From Altericroceibacterium indicum (GTDB taxonomy: Bacteria; Pseudomonadota; Alphaproteobacteria; Sphingomonadales; Sphingomonadaceae), in contig NZ_WTYQ01000002.1 of the NCBI RefSeq assembly GCF_009828105.1, forward strand, positions 186,001 to 250,000: DNA of 64,000 bases. Direction: 5' to 3'. A program made the position numbers and the translations under genes. Shown here piece by piece: positions 34,233 through 43,367 of the stretch (its first letter is position 1; each line of letters begins with the position of its first letter). Under the pieces are notes generated by a model. That model ran no database searches. It was not told the origin of the DNA and saw nothing but the letters and a program-made list of their open reading frames with translations.

Positions 34233-36014
34233 TCACTGGTCTTTCAGCTCGCGTCCGATGGGATAGATTGGCAAAGGCGCCGCAAAATAAGGCGACTTTT
34301 CGGCAAACCATTTCAGGCGCGCTTGCGGATCAGCCGCGAAGGTAGCGTCAGAGGCCAGACGTTGCTCGAATGCATCGCGCAGCTCAGGGTCACTTTCCAG
34401 CATCCGCTCCGCCACCGGCGCAAGGAGGAAGCGCTCGCGGCTCCCACTGTTTTCCATCAATTCCGGAAAGAAGCCCCAGGAGAACACGGAATCCACGGCT
34501 TCTGGCTCCAGCAGAGCCGCGGCCAGCAACCCACGTGGCTGATCATAGGGCACCCTGATCGATCCTGCGGCCATGCGGACATTCCTCTTGTCGCGCCGGA
34601 AGTCCGCCGACATGCGTGCCTCCGCATCATAGATCGGACCAAGCTGCATATTGGATGCGGTAGCCATTTCGAGTGTCAGATCACGTGCGGTGTCGATGCG
34701 TTCATAGGAAATACCGTGCAGATCCAGCAGCGCGATCACATCCCTTTCTGCAGCCGGCACCCACCACGCCTCCGGCAAGGTGACATGGGACACGGGATGT
34801 TCGCCAGTGACCGGCAGTTCCCATTGCTGCTCTTGTCCGAGATAGCGAATTTCTTCGGCTCCCGAGGCCAGGGATTGCACCCGTTCAAACGCCATGCCGG
34901 TGAAGGAAATCGTAGTGAATGGCTGCTCGTCACGCGCCCATTTGACGGTCAGTGTTTTGGGGCGTGCGCTACGATCAATGGCGATGGCCGATTGCAATTG
35001 CGGCAAACTGGCTGCCGCTGTGCGTAGCGCGCCTTCCATCATCGCATATACCCCCAAAACGCGCTGGCGATAGGGTTTGAGATTGTGCATTTCGACCAGC
35101 ACGACGGGAATACGGGCGAAATCGCCATAGCCGGTGGAGTAACGCGGCCCCTCTGCGGACATGCGCAGCCCCTTGTCGATCCGGTAATCATCGAGCGCGC
35201 TGGGATAGAAATGCGGGTTGTGCCCCTGCTGTCGGACAAAGGCGTTTACACCGTCCTCAAAGCTGCCCTGCAGCCATTCGGCAATGGCCGGTGACTGCAC
35301 ATGCCGTCCCCATCCAGCATAGGTGTAGGTCACGTCATAACCGTGATCGAACCCGTCCGAAGCATGCATATCGAGATAGAGCACCGGGTCGAGCTGACGC
35401 AGCAGCGGCAACAGTGCACGCGTTTCCGGCGCGGCGGCCTTCGCATAGTCGCGATTGAGATTGATCCTCTGCGCCGTGTTGCGGCTGCCCGAATTTGCCG
35501 GGCCGCGCAGATGCGGGGCGTTGAAGCGGCTGACCTGTTCATGGCCATCGACATTGTAGATTGGGACAAAGACCAGATCGACCTTGCCCAGCAGATCCTC
35601 TTTTCCGCCCAGCGCAATATCGCGCAGTAACATCAGCCCCGCATCCTTGCCAGAGATCTCATGGCTGTGAATGCCCGCCTGCACCAGCACCACCGGCCTT
35701 CCTTCTTTGGCGGCAGTGCTCGCGCGAACATAATAAAGCTCACGCCCTTCGGCAGAGGTGCCGAAGGTTACCTTGGTGAGTAGCGGGCTCTCGCCCACCA
35801 GCTTCTCCAACCACGCGCGCGTTTCGTCATAGCTCGGTGTGCGGGCAAAGCCGGTTTCCTCGGCGGGTGTGATCCAAGGATCACCGGGCCGGACGATCCA
35901 GCTTTCGCTCGCCCCTGACCATTCCGGGACGGGCGGCAGGACAGGTTCGACCTGCGCGTGGAGGGGCATCCCGCACAGCAATGTAGGAATGGCGGCAATC
36001 AGGGGAATACGCAT
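34233..36014 (-). CDS. Secreted M14-family zinc carboxypeptidase
   Basis: A 593-residue protein with a Sec signal (to about residue 20, LHA). The M14 catalytic domain carries the zinc motif GIHSHEISGKDAG (HxxE), the third ligand in LYLDMHASDG, and the catalytic glutamate in VVLVEMHNLKPY. The C-terminal 230 residues form an additional domain. It should trim C-terminal residues from peptides in the periplasm or outside. ATG 36014 overlaps the stop of the upstream ABC permease gene, so it belongs to the TonB-ABC operon and may process the imported or exported compound. Confidence 0.9.
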   Translation of the reverse strand: MRIPLIAAIPTLLCGMPLHAQVEPVLPPVPEWSGASESWIVRPGDPWITPAEETGFARTPSYDETRAWLEKLVGESPLLTKVTFGTSAEGRELYYVRASTAAKEGRPVVLVQAGIHSHEISGKDAGLMLLRDIALGGKEDLLGKVDLVFVPIYNVDGHEQVSRFNAPHLRGPANSGSRNTAQRINLNRDYAKAAAPETRALLPLLRQLDPVLYLDMHASDGFDHGYDVTYTYAGWGRHVQSPAIAEWLQGSFEDGVNAFVRQQGHNPHFYPSALDDYRIDKGLRMSAEGPRYSTGYGDFARIPVVLVEMHNLKPYRQRVLGVYAMMEGALRTAAASLPQLQSAIAIDRSARPKTLTVKWARDEQPFTTISFTGMAFERVQSLASGAEEIRYLGQEQQWELPVTGEHPVSHVTLPEAWWVPAAERDVIALLDLHGISYERIDTARDLTLEMATASNMQLGPIYDAEARMSADFRRDKRNVRMAAGSIRVPYDQPRGLLAAALLEPEAVDSVFSWGFFPELMENSGSRERFLLAPVAERMLESDPELRDAFEQRLASDATFAADPQARLKWFAEKSPYFAAPLPIYPIGRELKDQ

Positions 36015-37393
36015 CAATCGTCTTTCGGTCTGGAGTCCTGGGCACTACTCACCCGCGTGACCTTTCGTGCCCCCAGCCATAGGAAAAGAGCTGCGGCGAG
36101 CAAAAGGGCTACCAGCGATCCGGCGGGTATCGACCCACCCGGCACGCGCGAGGTATAGCGCGGAATCTGCGCAAAATCGGCGCGCGTGAACGCTTTGTCG
36201 TTGAACATGTAGGGGTAATAAAACTTGCGCAGACGCTCGTGATAGGCGGCGATCGAATCCTGATAAGCGAACCCCGCAGTGCTGTCCGTATCCGCCAGAC
36301 GATGCACCACATTCATCGTGCCCACACCGGGCAGGATCAGTCCGAGCCGTGATGTCCACTTGTCGCGTGCGGCCAGTGCTCCGCGATAATCCGCAACTTC
36401 CTGCTCCACAGTTTCATCGCCGACCTGATGCATGGCGTAGTACCACTTCCAGTGGAAACGCCCTTCAAACTTTTCCTTCCCGCGCCATTCAGGATGGTTG
36501 ACGAAGAATGGTTCGAACGTCTCCTCTTTCGGAATATCCCAGCCTTTATGGACGGCTTCGCGCTGCGCTAGGGTCAGGTCGATGCCCTTGCCCGCCGGGA
36601 TCGCCCCGGCAATGACCGTATTGCCAAGCGTAGGAATAACCAGCGTCAGGACGATCCAGCACCCTATCATCGCAGCCGCAGCCGTTGCCGAAGCGCGCAA
36701 AGCCGCACCAATCAGCAGCGCTAGACCAAACCAGAATGCGCAATAAAGTGCCCCAGCGAGTATGATTCCCGCCGTGCCCGTGGCCGGAGCGCCTGCGATC
36801 ACGGACCCGGTCATGAGCGGCGCCGCCAGCGCTGCCAGCACCAGCACATAGCGAAGGCCGATGCGCCGTCGCCAGAGGCCGCTTCCTGGCAGAGAAAGTA
36901 GCAACCGCAGCCGCCCCGCCTCACGCTCCCCCGTAACCATGTCATGCGCGAGTGCGATAATCACGAGCGGTGCCAAATAGACAAGCACGAAGGCCCAGTC
37001 GAACACACCCGGCAGAGCAAGCTCGGCATTGTAGTTTTCTGAATCATAACGCTGCGCCTCCAGCCCAAGCGCACGAACCCGCAGCACAAAGGGTTGCAGA
37101 TCACGCTGACCGATCGCGGCAAAGGCAAGAGCGGGCGGCGGGTCCTGCGTCAGCATAAAGGCATAATAGGCATTATATCCCGCATCGCCTTCCGGCCCGG
37201 CCTGAGCCGCTTCTACCGATGCCAGATCGCGTGCCTGCTCACGCTCGACACGTTCTATGGTCGTGCGCTGCGCATCCACCTGAGCCAGCCCCGACCACAC
37301 TGCTGCGCTAGCAAGCACAAGCAGCAGGATGACGGCAAAGAGGTTACGGCCAGATCGCAAGAACAACCGTGTCTCTGCGCGAAGCGGGCTCAT
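36014..37393 (-). CDS. ABC-2 type permease, DUF3526 family (second)
   Basis: A 459-residue membrane protein: N-terminal helix (about residues 17-35), a large extracytoplasmic region, then five more helices with a cluster at about 130-265 and a last helix near the C-terminus. MVTGEREAGRLRLLLSLP and the long central loop with HPEWRGKEKFEGRFHWKWYY are typical of DUF3526 permeases. It overlaps the neighbouring permease gene by four bases and the carboxypeptidase gene by about three. It would form a heterodimeric ABC transporter with its neighbour. Confidence 0.85.
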   Translation of the reverse strand: MSPLRAETRLFLRSGRNLFAVILLLVLASAAVWSGLAQVDAQRTTIERVEREQARDLASVEAAQAGPEGDAGYNAYYAFMLTQDPPPALAFAAIGQRDLQPFVLRVRALGLEAQRYDSENYNAELALPGVFDWAFVLVYLAPLVIIALAHDMVTGEREAGRLRLLLSLPGSGLWRRRIGLRYVLVLAALAAPLMTGSVIAGAPATGTAGIILAGALYCAFWFGLALLIGAALRASATAAAAMIGCWIVLTLVIPTLGNTVIAGAIPAGKGIDLTLAQREAVHKGWDIPKEETFEPFFVNHPEWRGKEKFEGRFHWKWYYAMHQVGDETVEQEVADYRGALAARDKWTSRLGLILPGVGTMNVVHRLADTDSTAGFAYQDSIAAYHERLRKFYYPYMFNDKAFTRADFAQIPRYTSRVPGGSIPAGSLVALLLAAALFLWLGARKVTRVSSAQDSRPKDD

Positions 37394-38808
37394 CGCAGAT
37401 TCCTTTCAAGACGATTACTGGCCCAGGCAGCCAGAGCAGATAAGGCTACCAGCCAGCCCAGCAGGACGGCAGCGGGCCAGATAAGGTCTGACGGGCGACT
37501 AAACGGACTTGGTGCCTGATAGTGAAAACGCGGTATCTCCTGCCAATATTCGGCGGAAATGCGCGGGTCCTCTCCACCAATACCGGGGATCAGTTCCGCC
37601 TGCATACGGTTGAGTCGCTGCACAAAATTGTAACGGAAAGCCTCTGTCTGCTGCAGAAAATCATAATGTGAGGCCAAATCGCTGCCCGCCAGTGTCATGG
37701 AAAGCTGACGAATAGCGATAAGCGGGCTGATAATTGAAAAATCATGCACCAGCGCATTCTGCGCATTCTCACGTGCGCTGCTGCGAGCTGCGGAATCGGC
37801 ATAGATCCCGGTTGTCAGGCGTTCGCCTTCAATACTGACGAGACCGGCATATTGAACAGGTAAATCCTCTATTGATTCAACGCCGTATTCATCCAGAACT
37901 TGTTCGCGAAAATCGTTGAAATAAGGATCTTCGGGATCGTGGCTGTCACCGATATCAGCCAGCTTGCGGTGCAGCGCGATCTCAGTCTCAATATTGGTGT
38001 CGAGCTGCGTGCGCTGCTCCGCCATGACCGGCAGGACCCGCGGCAACAGAATAACACCGACCATCCACACCCCGATGAGTATGGCCAGCGCATCACGTGA
38101 GCGATGGAACAAGCCGGAAACAACCACACTCAGCACAGCCCAGAGCAGCAGCCAGGCAGCATAGCCGGCAATCATGGGCAGCACGGTGGCCCAGCCCGCG
38201 GCACCTGTTGCCGCGAAGCCGCTGAGAACCAGAAAGGCAGGTAAACCAATGATAAGCGCAATCACGCCATGCGCCAGCAGCTTTCCCAACATCACCTGCC
38301 GCGCGGCCACACCCTGCGCGGCCATGAGACGCAGCGTTCCGCGCTCGCGTTCACGCGAAATACTGGCAAAGCCGAGAAAGATCAGCAGCAAGGGGGCAAG
38401 CGTCTGCAATACGAACGCGGGAGTCAATTGGCCGAAGCGCATCAGCAGCGATGATTGGCGTGCCTCGGCGAAATTGGCGCTGTTCTGGCGATGGCCTTCG
38501 AGAAAGATCGTGTTACCTGTATAGCTGTCGACACCTGTATCGAAGAAAGCCAACGGCGCGATGGGGCGAAAGACGAATTGACCGTAATGCACCATGCGGT
38601 GCGGATGGCGGTCAGGCTGCTGATCGAATTGTTCATCCACACTCGCCTGATAGCGTTCGCGGTCGGCTTCGATCGCGGCACGTCGTTCAAGGCTGGTGAA
38701 GCTCGCCACCAGCACCAGCAGCACCAGCAGGCCGCTCGCCAATAAGCCTGCTCTGTTTCTGAGTAAAGCGCGCCATTCATCGCGCGCAATCAGGCAGACC
38801 GGGCTCAT
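37390..38808 (-). CDS. ABC-2 type permease, DUF3526 family (first)
   Basis: A 472-residue paralogue of the next permease: N-terminal helix (about 22-40), a long polar loop, a helix cluster (about 130-270) with SISRERERGTLRLMAAQGV, a large second loop, and a C-terminal helix. The pair MSPVCLIARDEWRALLRN / MSPLRAETRLFLRSGRN shows both genes start alike. It overlaps the ATPase gene by four bases. Confidence 0.85.
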   Translation of the reverse strand: MSPVCLIARDEWRALLRNRAGLLASGLLVLLVLVASFTSLERRAAIEADRERYQASVDEQFDQQPDRHPHRMVHYGQFVFRPIAPLAFFDTGVDSYTGNTIFLEGHRQNSANFAEARQSSLLMRFGQLTPAFVLQTLAPLLLIFLGFASISRERERGTLRLMAAQGVAARQVMLGKLLAHGVIALIIGLPAFLVLSGFAATGAAGWATVLPMIAGYAAWLLLWAVLSVVVSGLFHRSRDALAILIGVWMVGVILLPRVLPVMAEQRTQLDTNIETEIALHRKLADIGDSHDPEDPYFNDFREQVLDEYGVESIEDLPVQYAGLVSIEGERLTTGIYADSAARSSARENAQNALVHDFSIISPLIAIRQLSMTLAGSDLASHYDFLQQTEAFRYNFVQRLNRMQAELIPGIGGEDPRISAEYWQEIPRFHYQAPSPFSRPSDLIWPAAVLLGWLVALSALAAWASNRLERNLR

Positions 38809-39542
38809 GCGACTTGGCCCGCCCCGGCGTAACGGTCATGCAGAGAGTTAAGATCGAATCGTACCCCCTCGCCGGCCTGCTGCTCCTCTTCAATCCGGCC
38901 GGCGGTGAGGAAGCCGATCCGGTCCGCAATATCAACCGCACTGACAAGGTCATGCGTCACCATCAGCACCGCCACCTGCCGCTCCCGCGCAGTATCGAGC
39001 AGGCTGTTGAACTCCAACACCGCACGCGGGTCGAGACCCGATGTCGGTTCATCAAGCAGAAGTACGGGCACATCGCGTGCCAGAGCCAGGGCGATGACCA
39101 CTTTCTGTCGCATACCTTTGGAAAAACCCGACATACGCCGGTCCCATGCCTGACTGGCCAGACCAACCGCAGTAAGGGCGGGTTCGATCACCGATGCATC
39201 AGCGTCATTCCCGGCAAGAGCAAGAAAATAAGCGATATTCTCTCGCGCAGTAAGATGGTCATAAAGCGAGACATTCTCCGGCACATAGGCCATCTGCGCG
39301 CGTGCGCCGCCAGGATCGGCAACCGGATCTATTCCACAGACACGCACGCTTCCTTCAGAGGGTGCGATAAATCCGAGCAGGGCCGACAGAGTCGTTGATT
39401 TGCCCGCCCCATTGCCGCCTAGCAGCGCGTAAATTTCGCCGCGCCGAACCATCAGGTCCAGTCCGCGCAGCACAGGCGCTGCGCCATAACTATGCTGAAC
39501 GCCAACAAGCTCTATCGCACGATCAGCGGCGCCTTGGGTCAT
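38805..39542 (-). CDS. ABC transporter ATP-binding protein for the DUF3526 permeases
   Basis: A 245-residue ATPase: Walker A LLGGNGAGKSTTL, a signature of the ABC-2 type (MSGFSKGMRQKV), Walker B VLLLDEPTSGLDP and the H-loop VTHD. ATG 39542 has GAGAGGA upstream. Longer starts at 39557 and 39617 run into the TonB receptor gene. It energises the two overlapping permeases. Transport direction (export or import) cannot be told from the sequence. Confidence 0.9.
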   Translation of the reverse strand: MTQGAADRAIELVGVQHSYGAAPVLRGLDLMVRRGEIYALLGGNGAGKSTTLSALLGFIAPSEGSVRVCGIDPVADPGGARAQMAYVPENVSLYDHLTARENIAYFLALAGNDADASVIEPALTAVGLASQAWDRRMSGFSKGMRQKVVIALALARDVPVLLLDEPTSGLDPRAVLEFNSLLDTARERQVAVLMVTHDLVSAVDIADRIGFLTAGRIEEEQQAGEGVRFDLNSLHDRYAGAGQVA

Positions 39543-39559
39543 GTAGGTCCTCTCCATGA

Positions 39560-41719
39560 TCAAAACTTTGTGCGGAGCCCGATGCTGGCCGTGCGCGGTG
39601 CGCCGGGTTGCACCCAAAGTTCATTGTAGCTGTTGGCATACCAATGCGCGTTGAAGAGGTTCTTCACGCTGCCATAGAGCGTGAGGTTATCCAGCAGATC
39701 GACTTCACCGAACACGCGGAACAGCGTGTAGTCAGGCAGGAAGAAATCGGTCCCCGTTGCCCCAAGTCGCTTGCTGACATAATGCAAGCCCCCACCCAGC
39801 TTCGCATCATGCCCAACCACGGAAAAACCCTTAGACGCCTGCAGATTGAGGGTGTTTTTGGGGATGTTGATCAACGGATCGCCCGGCTCGATATTAAACG
39901 AGAAATTGGGGTCGAGCACACTGGAACGGCTTTCCGCATCGACATAAGCATAGCTCAGCAGCACATTGACATTACCCGGCAGACGACCATTCAGATCCAG
40001 TTCCACACCGCGGCTGCGCGCCTTACCGATGGTGACGTTAAAGCCGGGATTGTTGGTATCACTGGCAAGGACATTGTCCTTCTCAAGCTGATAAAGCGTG
40101 AAGGTTCCATTGAGCGCTCCACCCAGCAGTGTAAGTTTTGCGCCAGCCTCAAAGCTGCGGCTCGTCTCCGGGTCGAAGATGACGCCCTTAACGTCCGTGC
40201 CCAGATTGGCTCGGAACCCTTCACTATAGGCCGCGTAAAGCGTCACCTCAGGGAACAGTTCATAGACGATGCCAGCCTGTGGGCTGATCCGATTATCATC
40301 ACGCTGGGTCGTGATATCCGTCAGATAGTTCTCTGTTCTCAATGTGAAATCGTCATATCGGGCACCAATGCGCAGTTGCAGCTTGTCCGTCAGTTTGATC
40401 TGGTCCTGCACGAAAATGCCGGTGGAGGACTGCTTATCGAGCCGATCATTGTTCGGCAGAGGCGTTGGTAAGGGGAAACGGCCATACACAGGGTCGAGAA
40501 TGTCGATGATATAGGCTTCTTCTTCCGTCGGATTGCTCGCGATCGAAGGCGGGCGAACGCGCCGGAAGTCCTGATAATTGTCGAATTCATCATGATCCGC
40601 ACCAATCAGCACGCGATGGGTCAGGCCACCTGTCTTAAATTCGCCAGAAAGCTCACCCCGCACCACTTTCTGCCGGGAATCGTACAGGCGCGAACGGCGC
40701 TGGCGCGACAAGGAGCGGCCATCAGTGAAGACGGGCTGGCGCGACCCGGCGAGTTCGGGGTCTGAGGAAGTGCCAGTGAGCAAAGTATCGCGGTGGCTCG
40801 CGCCCAGCAAAAGGCTCCAGCGATCACTGAAATCGTGCTGCAGGCGAAGTTGGTGCCCTTCAGCCCGAGCAATGTGATCTCCGTCGCCCGGCTCACCAAG
40901 ATAACGGCTGCGCGGCACGGTTTCAAAATCACCATTCAGGACCACAATTCCGCGATCGAAAGGACGTTCCACGCGGGTCTTTTCCAGATCATAGGTAAGG
41001 CGCGTATTGCTACCCAGTGCGATGCCGATGGAGGGGAGGAAGCCCCAGCGTGTTTCGTCAACCGTATCGCGGAAGCTGTTGCCATGTTCATAATAGCCGA
41101 TGAGACGCGCGGTAACGCTGCTTCCCAGAGCGATGTTGACGTCCCCCTCGCCGCGAACCCGGTCGTAACTACCATATTCACCGCTGAAGTTTCCGAATGT
41201 GCGCCCGATCTTAGCCTGCTTGGTGACGATATTGATCGTACCACCCGGCTCGCCTCGACCCAGCAAGGCAGCTGCCGGTCCTTTCAGCACTTCGATCCGC
41301 TCGATCCCGGCCGTATCGCGCTCGCCGCCGAAACCCCGACCGCCGTTGAAGCCATTGACCAGATAGCCAGTCGGTATGTTCTCATCCCCGGCAAAACCAC
41401 GAATCGCAAAGGAATCCCACATCCCTCCCAGCGTATTTTGTCGCGCAACCGAAGCATCAAGATCCAGTGCATCGTTCAACCGGTCAATCCCGTTGGAATC
41501 AAGCGTCGCGGCATCAATCACATCGATCGATTGCGGAATCTCGGTCAGAGCAAAATTGCCACGATAGGCCTGACGAACTCCGCTGACCGTGATCGTATCA
41601 TCATCGGTCGTGCTTTCGGCGCCATCGGAGGTCGAGGAAACCTGTGCCGCTGCTGGAGAACCAGCAAATGCGAGGGTCATTGTAGGGATAGCGGTAGTCA
41701 GGAACAAACGAGCGGTCAT
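39560..41719 (-). CDS. TonB-dependent receptor, siderophore/metallophore type
   Basis: A 719-residue receptor: signal peptide (cut near AAAQ, residue 26), plug with TEIPQSIDVIDAATLDSNG and RIEVLKGPAAALLGRGEPGG, barrel with ERPFDRGIVVLNGDFE, and the C-terminal aromatic signature ASIGLRTKF. The plug form is that of FhuA/FoxA-like siderophore receptors. It is the first gene of an operon with an ABC ATPase, two DUF3526 permeases and a secreted carboxypeptidase. Two Zur-like dyads lie upstream, so the ligand may be a zinc complex rather than a ferric siderophore. Confidence 0.9.
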   Translation of the reverse strand: MTARLFLTTAIPTMTLAFAGSPAAAQVSSTSDGAESTTDDDTITVSGVRQAYRGNFALTEIPQSIDVIDAATLDSNGIDRLNDALDLDASVARQNTLGGMWDSFAIRGFAGDENIPTGYLVNGFNGGRGFGGERDTAGIERIEVLKGPAAALLGRGEPGGTINIVTKQAKIGRTFGNFSGEYGSYDRVRGEGDVNIALGSSVTARLIGYYEHGNSFRDTVDETRWGFLPSIGIALGSNTRLTYDLEKTRVERPFDRGIVVLNGDFETVPRSRYLGEPGDGDHIARAEGHQLRLQHDFSDRWSLLLGASHRDTLLTGTSSDPELAGSRQPVFTDGRSLSRQRRSRLYDSRQKVVRGELSGEFKTGGLTHRVLIGADHDEFDNYQDFRRVRPPSIASNPTEEEAYIIDILDPVYGRFPLPTPLPNNDRLDKQSSTGIFVQDQIKLTDKLQLRIGARYDDFTLRTENYLTDITTQRDDNRISPQAGIVYELFPEVTLYAAYSEGFRANLGTDVKGVIFDPETSRSFEAGAKLTLLGGALNGTFTLYQLEKDNVLASDTNNPGFNVTIGKARSRGVELDLNGRLPGNVNVLLSYAYVDAESRSSVLDPNFSFNIEPGDPLINIPKNTLNLQASKGFSVVGHDAKLGGGLHYVSKRLGATGTDFFLPDYTLFRVFGEVDLLDNLTLYGSVKNLFNAHWYANSYNELWVQPGAPRTASIGLRTKF

Positions 41720-41756
41720 GAGCGATTGGACGCCTTTTTACATGATGACTGAGATT

Positions 41757-41772
41757 TGATGTAACAACATCA
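41757..41772. promoter_or_regulatory. Zur-like dyad upstream of the TonB-ABC-M14 operon
   Basis: TGATGT-AACA-ACATCA is a perfect 6-base dyad, 38 bases before the receptor start on the minus strand. It resembles the site at 28723 in size and core (AACA). Confidence 0.55.
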
Positions 41773-41816
41773 CATTGCAGCAACGGCCCATGGCTATCTC
41801 AATCGCTCGAGTCAAT

Positions 41817-41834
41817 GATATGTTATCTTATATC
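41817..41834. promoter_or_regulatory. Second Zur-like dyad upstream of the TonB-ABC-M14 operon
   Basis: GATAT-GTTATCTT-ATATC has perfect 5-base arms and begins with GATATGTT as at 34103 and, on the other strand, 28723. It lies about 100 bases upstream of the receptor gene. Confidence 0.55.
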
Positions 41835-41902
41835 TTTTTCTTGAGTCATGAATTAGCTCAAACCCGTGGCTTGGCGATTCCTGCAACCTTTTCTGACCCA
41901 AA

Positions 41903-41948
41903 AGCGGGTAAGAGAACAAACTGTGAAACAGTATTCGTCTTACCCGCT
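41903..41948. repeat. Composite hairpin in a gene-free interval
   Basis: AGCGGGTAAGA (41903-41913) and TCTTACCCGCT (41938-41948) are exact reverse complements, enclosing ACTGT-gaa-ACAGT. No T-run follows on either strand. The interval 41835-42270 otherwise has only weak open frames that I do not believe. The hairpin may be an operator for the GAF/Fis regulator downstream or a small structured RNA. Confidence 0.55.
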
Positions 41949-42270
41949 GGCACCGATGTCGGCCACAAACAATGGGCCGAAGCGGTTCCACCGCAATCAT
42001 ACCGCCTCATGACAAATACCAATCCCGCGTTCGCACAATATCTCTCCGGTACTCCGCAAGCTCAGCAGGACTGGGCCACCTGTCACAGCAAAGCAGCGCT
42101 TCATCATCTATGCCAAAAGACATGATATCCCACCGCCATCCGCGTGACGCTTGCTAAACTCCCGAGATTTTCATCAGCGCACAAGATCCGACACAAGACA
42201 CCAAACATCAAAAGCATATTTGACTCGCTGCGCCATGTGGCTCAATCTGGCCCACGGGAAAGAGGATGCG

Positions 42271-43230
42271 ATGACAATACAGCATCATTCAGATACCGTG
42301 TTTCAAACCGTTCGCTCACCGAGCAGCGCGGCGGTTTCGCATGTGGCGGCATCATGGTGCCGGTCTGCCCTGCATCACGGGCTGGACCCGGATCAGCAGC
42401 GTTTACCTGAAAGAGTAGATGGTAAAACTCTTGCTGTCTTGCGCCAAAGCCATGAGCTGCTTCTCGCCGCCGCGAACCCCGTGCTCGATCAGACGTTCCG
42501 TTCAGTCGGGCGGTCGGGCTGCGGCGTTGTCCTCAGCGATGCCAGTGGCATCATTATGGAACGGCGGACCAGTGCTGGCGATGAAGGGGATTTCACCCAT
42601 GTTGGCCTCTCTGAAGGGGCCTGCTGGGGGGAAGCGGCAGAAGGCACAAATGGGATTGGCACCTGCCTGTTTGAAGGCAAGCCGGTCATCATCCACCGGG
42701 ATCAGCATTTTGCTAGCCGCAATATCGGCATCAGTTGCATGGATGCCCCTGTGCATGATCCACATGGGCGATTGATTGCCGCACTGGATATATCAAGCTG
42801 CCGGGATGACCACGGCCCTGCCATGGTAGAGATGATCGCGGCCCTAGTGCGCGGCGCTGCCCAGCGGATTGAACGGGACTATTTCTGCCGCCACTTCGCC
42901 GATTCAAAAATAGTTTTGCTGGCTGAAGATGAAACCCATGGCGCCGCTCTTCTGGCAACAGACCGGGATGATCTGGTGATCGGAGCGAGCCGCGCAGCAC
43001 GGCTACGTCTGGGGCTCGATGATGCAATGCTTCGTGAACCGCATCCGCTGCAACAATTGCTCGGCACAGGCCAGGCTCCTTCGTTTGAAGACGGAGACAG
43101 GTCTGTTTTGCGCCGCGCCCTGGCACAGGCGAACGGCAATGCTAGCAAGGCGGCAAAAATACTCGGAATTGGCCGGGCTACCCTCTATCGCCGGATGGCA
43201 CGGGCAGGCTTGCGGCATTCTGCTGAATAG
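42271..43230 (+). CDS. GAF-domain regulator with Fis-type HTH, lacking the AAA+ domain (AcoR-like)
   Basis: A 319-residue protein. The N-terminal half is the GAF-type sensor region of AcoR-like regulators ([58 protein letters not shown]). The C-terminus is a Fis-type HTH ([27 protein letters not shown]). The sigma-54-activating AAA+ domain expected between them is absent: no Walker A or GAFTGA. AAAGAGGA before ATG 42271 fixes the start; the frame is open 40 codons further up. It precedes an aldehyde/alcohol dehydrogenase set and is probably its regulator, by conventional activation or repression. Confidence 0.88.
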   Translation: MTIQHHSDTVFQTVRSPSSAAVSHVAASWCRSALHHGLDPDQQRLPERVDGKTLAVLRQSHELLLAAANPVLDQTFRSVGRSGCGVVLSDASGIIMERRTSAGDEGDFTHVGLSEGACWGEAAEGTNGIGTCLFEGKPVIIHRDQHFASRNIGISCMDAPVHDPHGRLIAALDISSCRDDHGPAMVEMIAALVRGAAQRIERDYFCRHFADSKIVLLAEDETHGAALLATDRDDLVIGASRAARLRLGLDDAMLREPHPLQQLLGTGQAPSFEDGDRSVLRRALAQANGNASKAAKILGIGRATLYRRMARAGLRHSAE

Positions 43231-43241
43231 CAGCGGGAAAC

Positions 43242-43259
43242 TGTCTCGCTATTGAGACA
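43242..43259. promoter_or_regulatory. Dyad operator between the regulator and aldehyde dehydrogenase genes
   Basis: TGTCTC-GCTATT-GAGACA is a perfect 6-base inverted repeat 109 bases before the dehydrogenase start. A 12-base palindrome CCGATATATCGG lies at 43329-43340. The dyad is the best candidate binding site for the Fis-type HTH of the preceding regulator. Confidence 0.6.
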
Positions 43260-43367
43260 AATGGCTATCTCCCTGACCTTGCGGCACTTCCCATCCCGCC
43301 CCCATCATACCTAAATTCTCTTCTGACACCGATATATCGGCGCATCAATTTGGAAGAGGAAATCAGC

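Noticed and set aside
40793-41752. 319-codon plus-strand frame opposite the TonB receptor
   Set aside because: The opposite strand encodes a complete receptor with clear plug and barrel signatures; this frame has none.
41775-42125. 116-codon plus-strand frame in the TonB receptor/regulator interval
   Set aside because: It starts at TTG without a ribosome site, spans Zur-like dyads and a hairpin, and its translation resembles no protein.
43260-43320. Possible sigma-54 promoter (GGCAC near 43285) before the aldehyde dehydrogenase
   Set aside because: The GG-N10-GC spacing is not met and the neighbouring regulator lacks the AAA+ activation domain.
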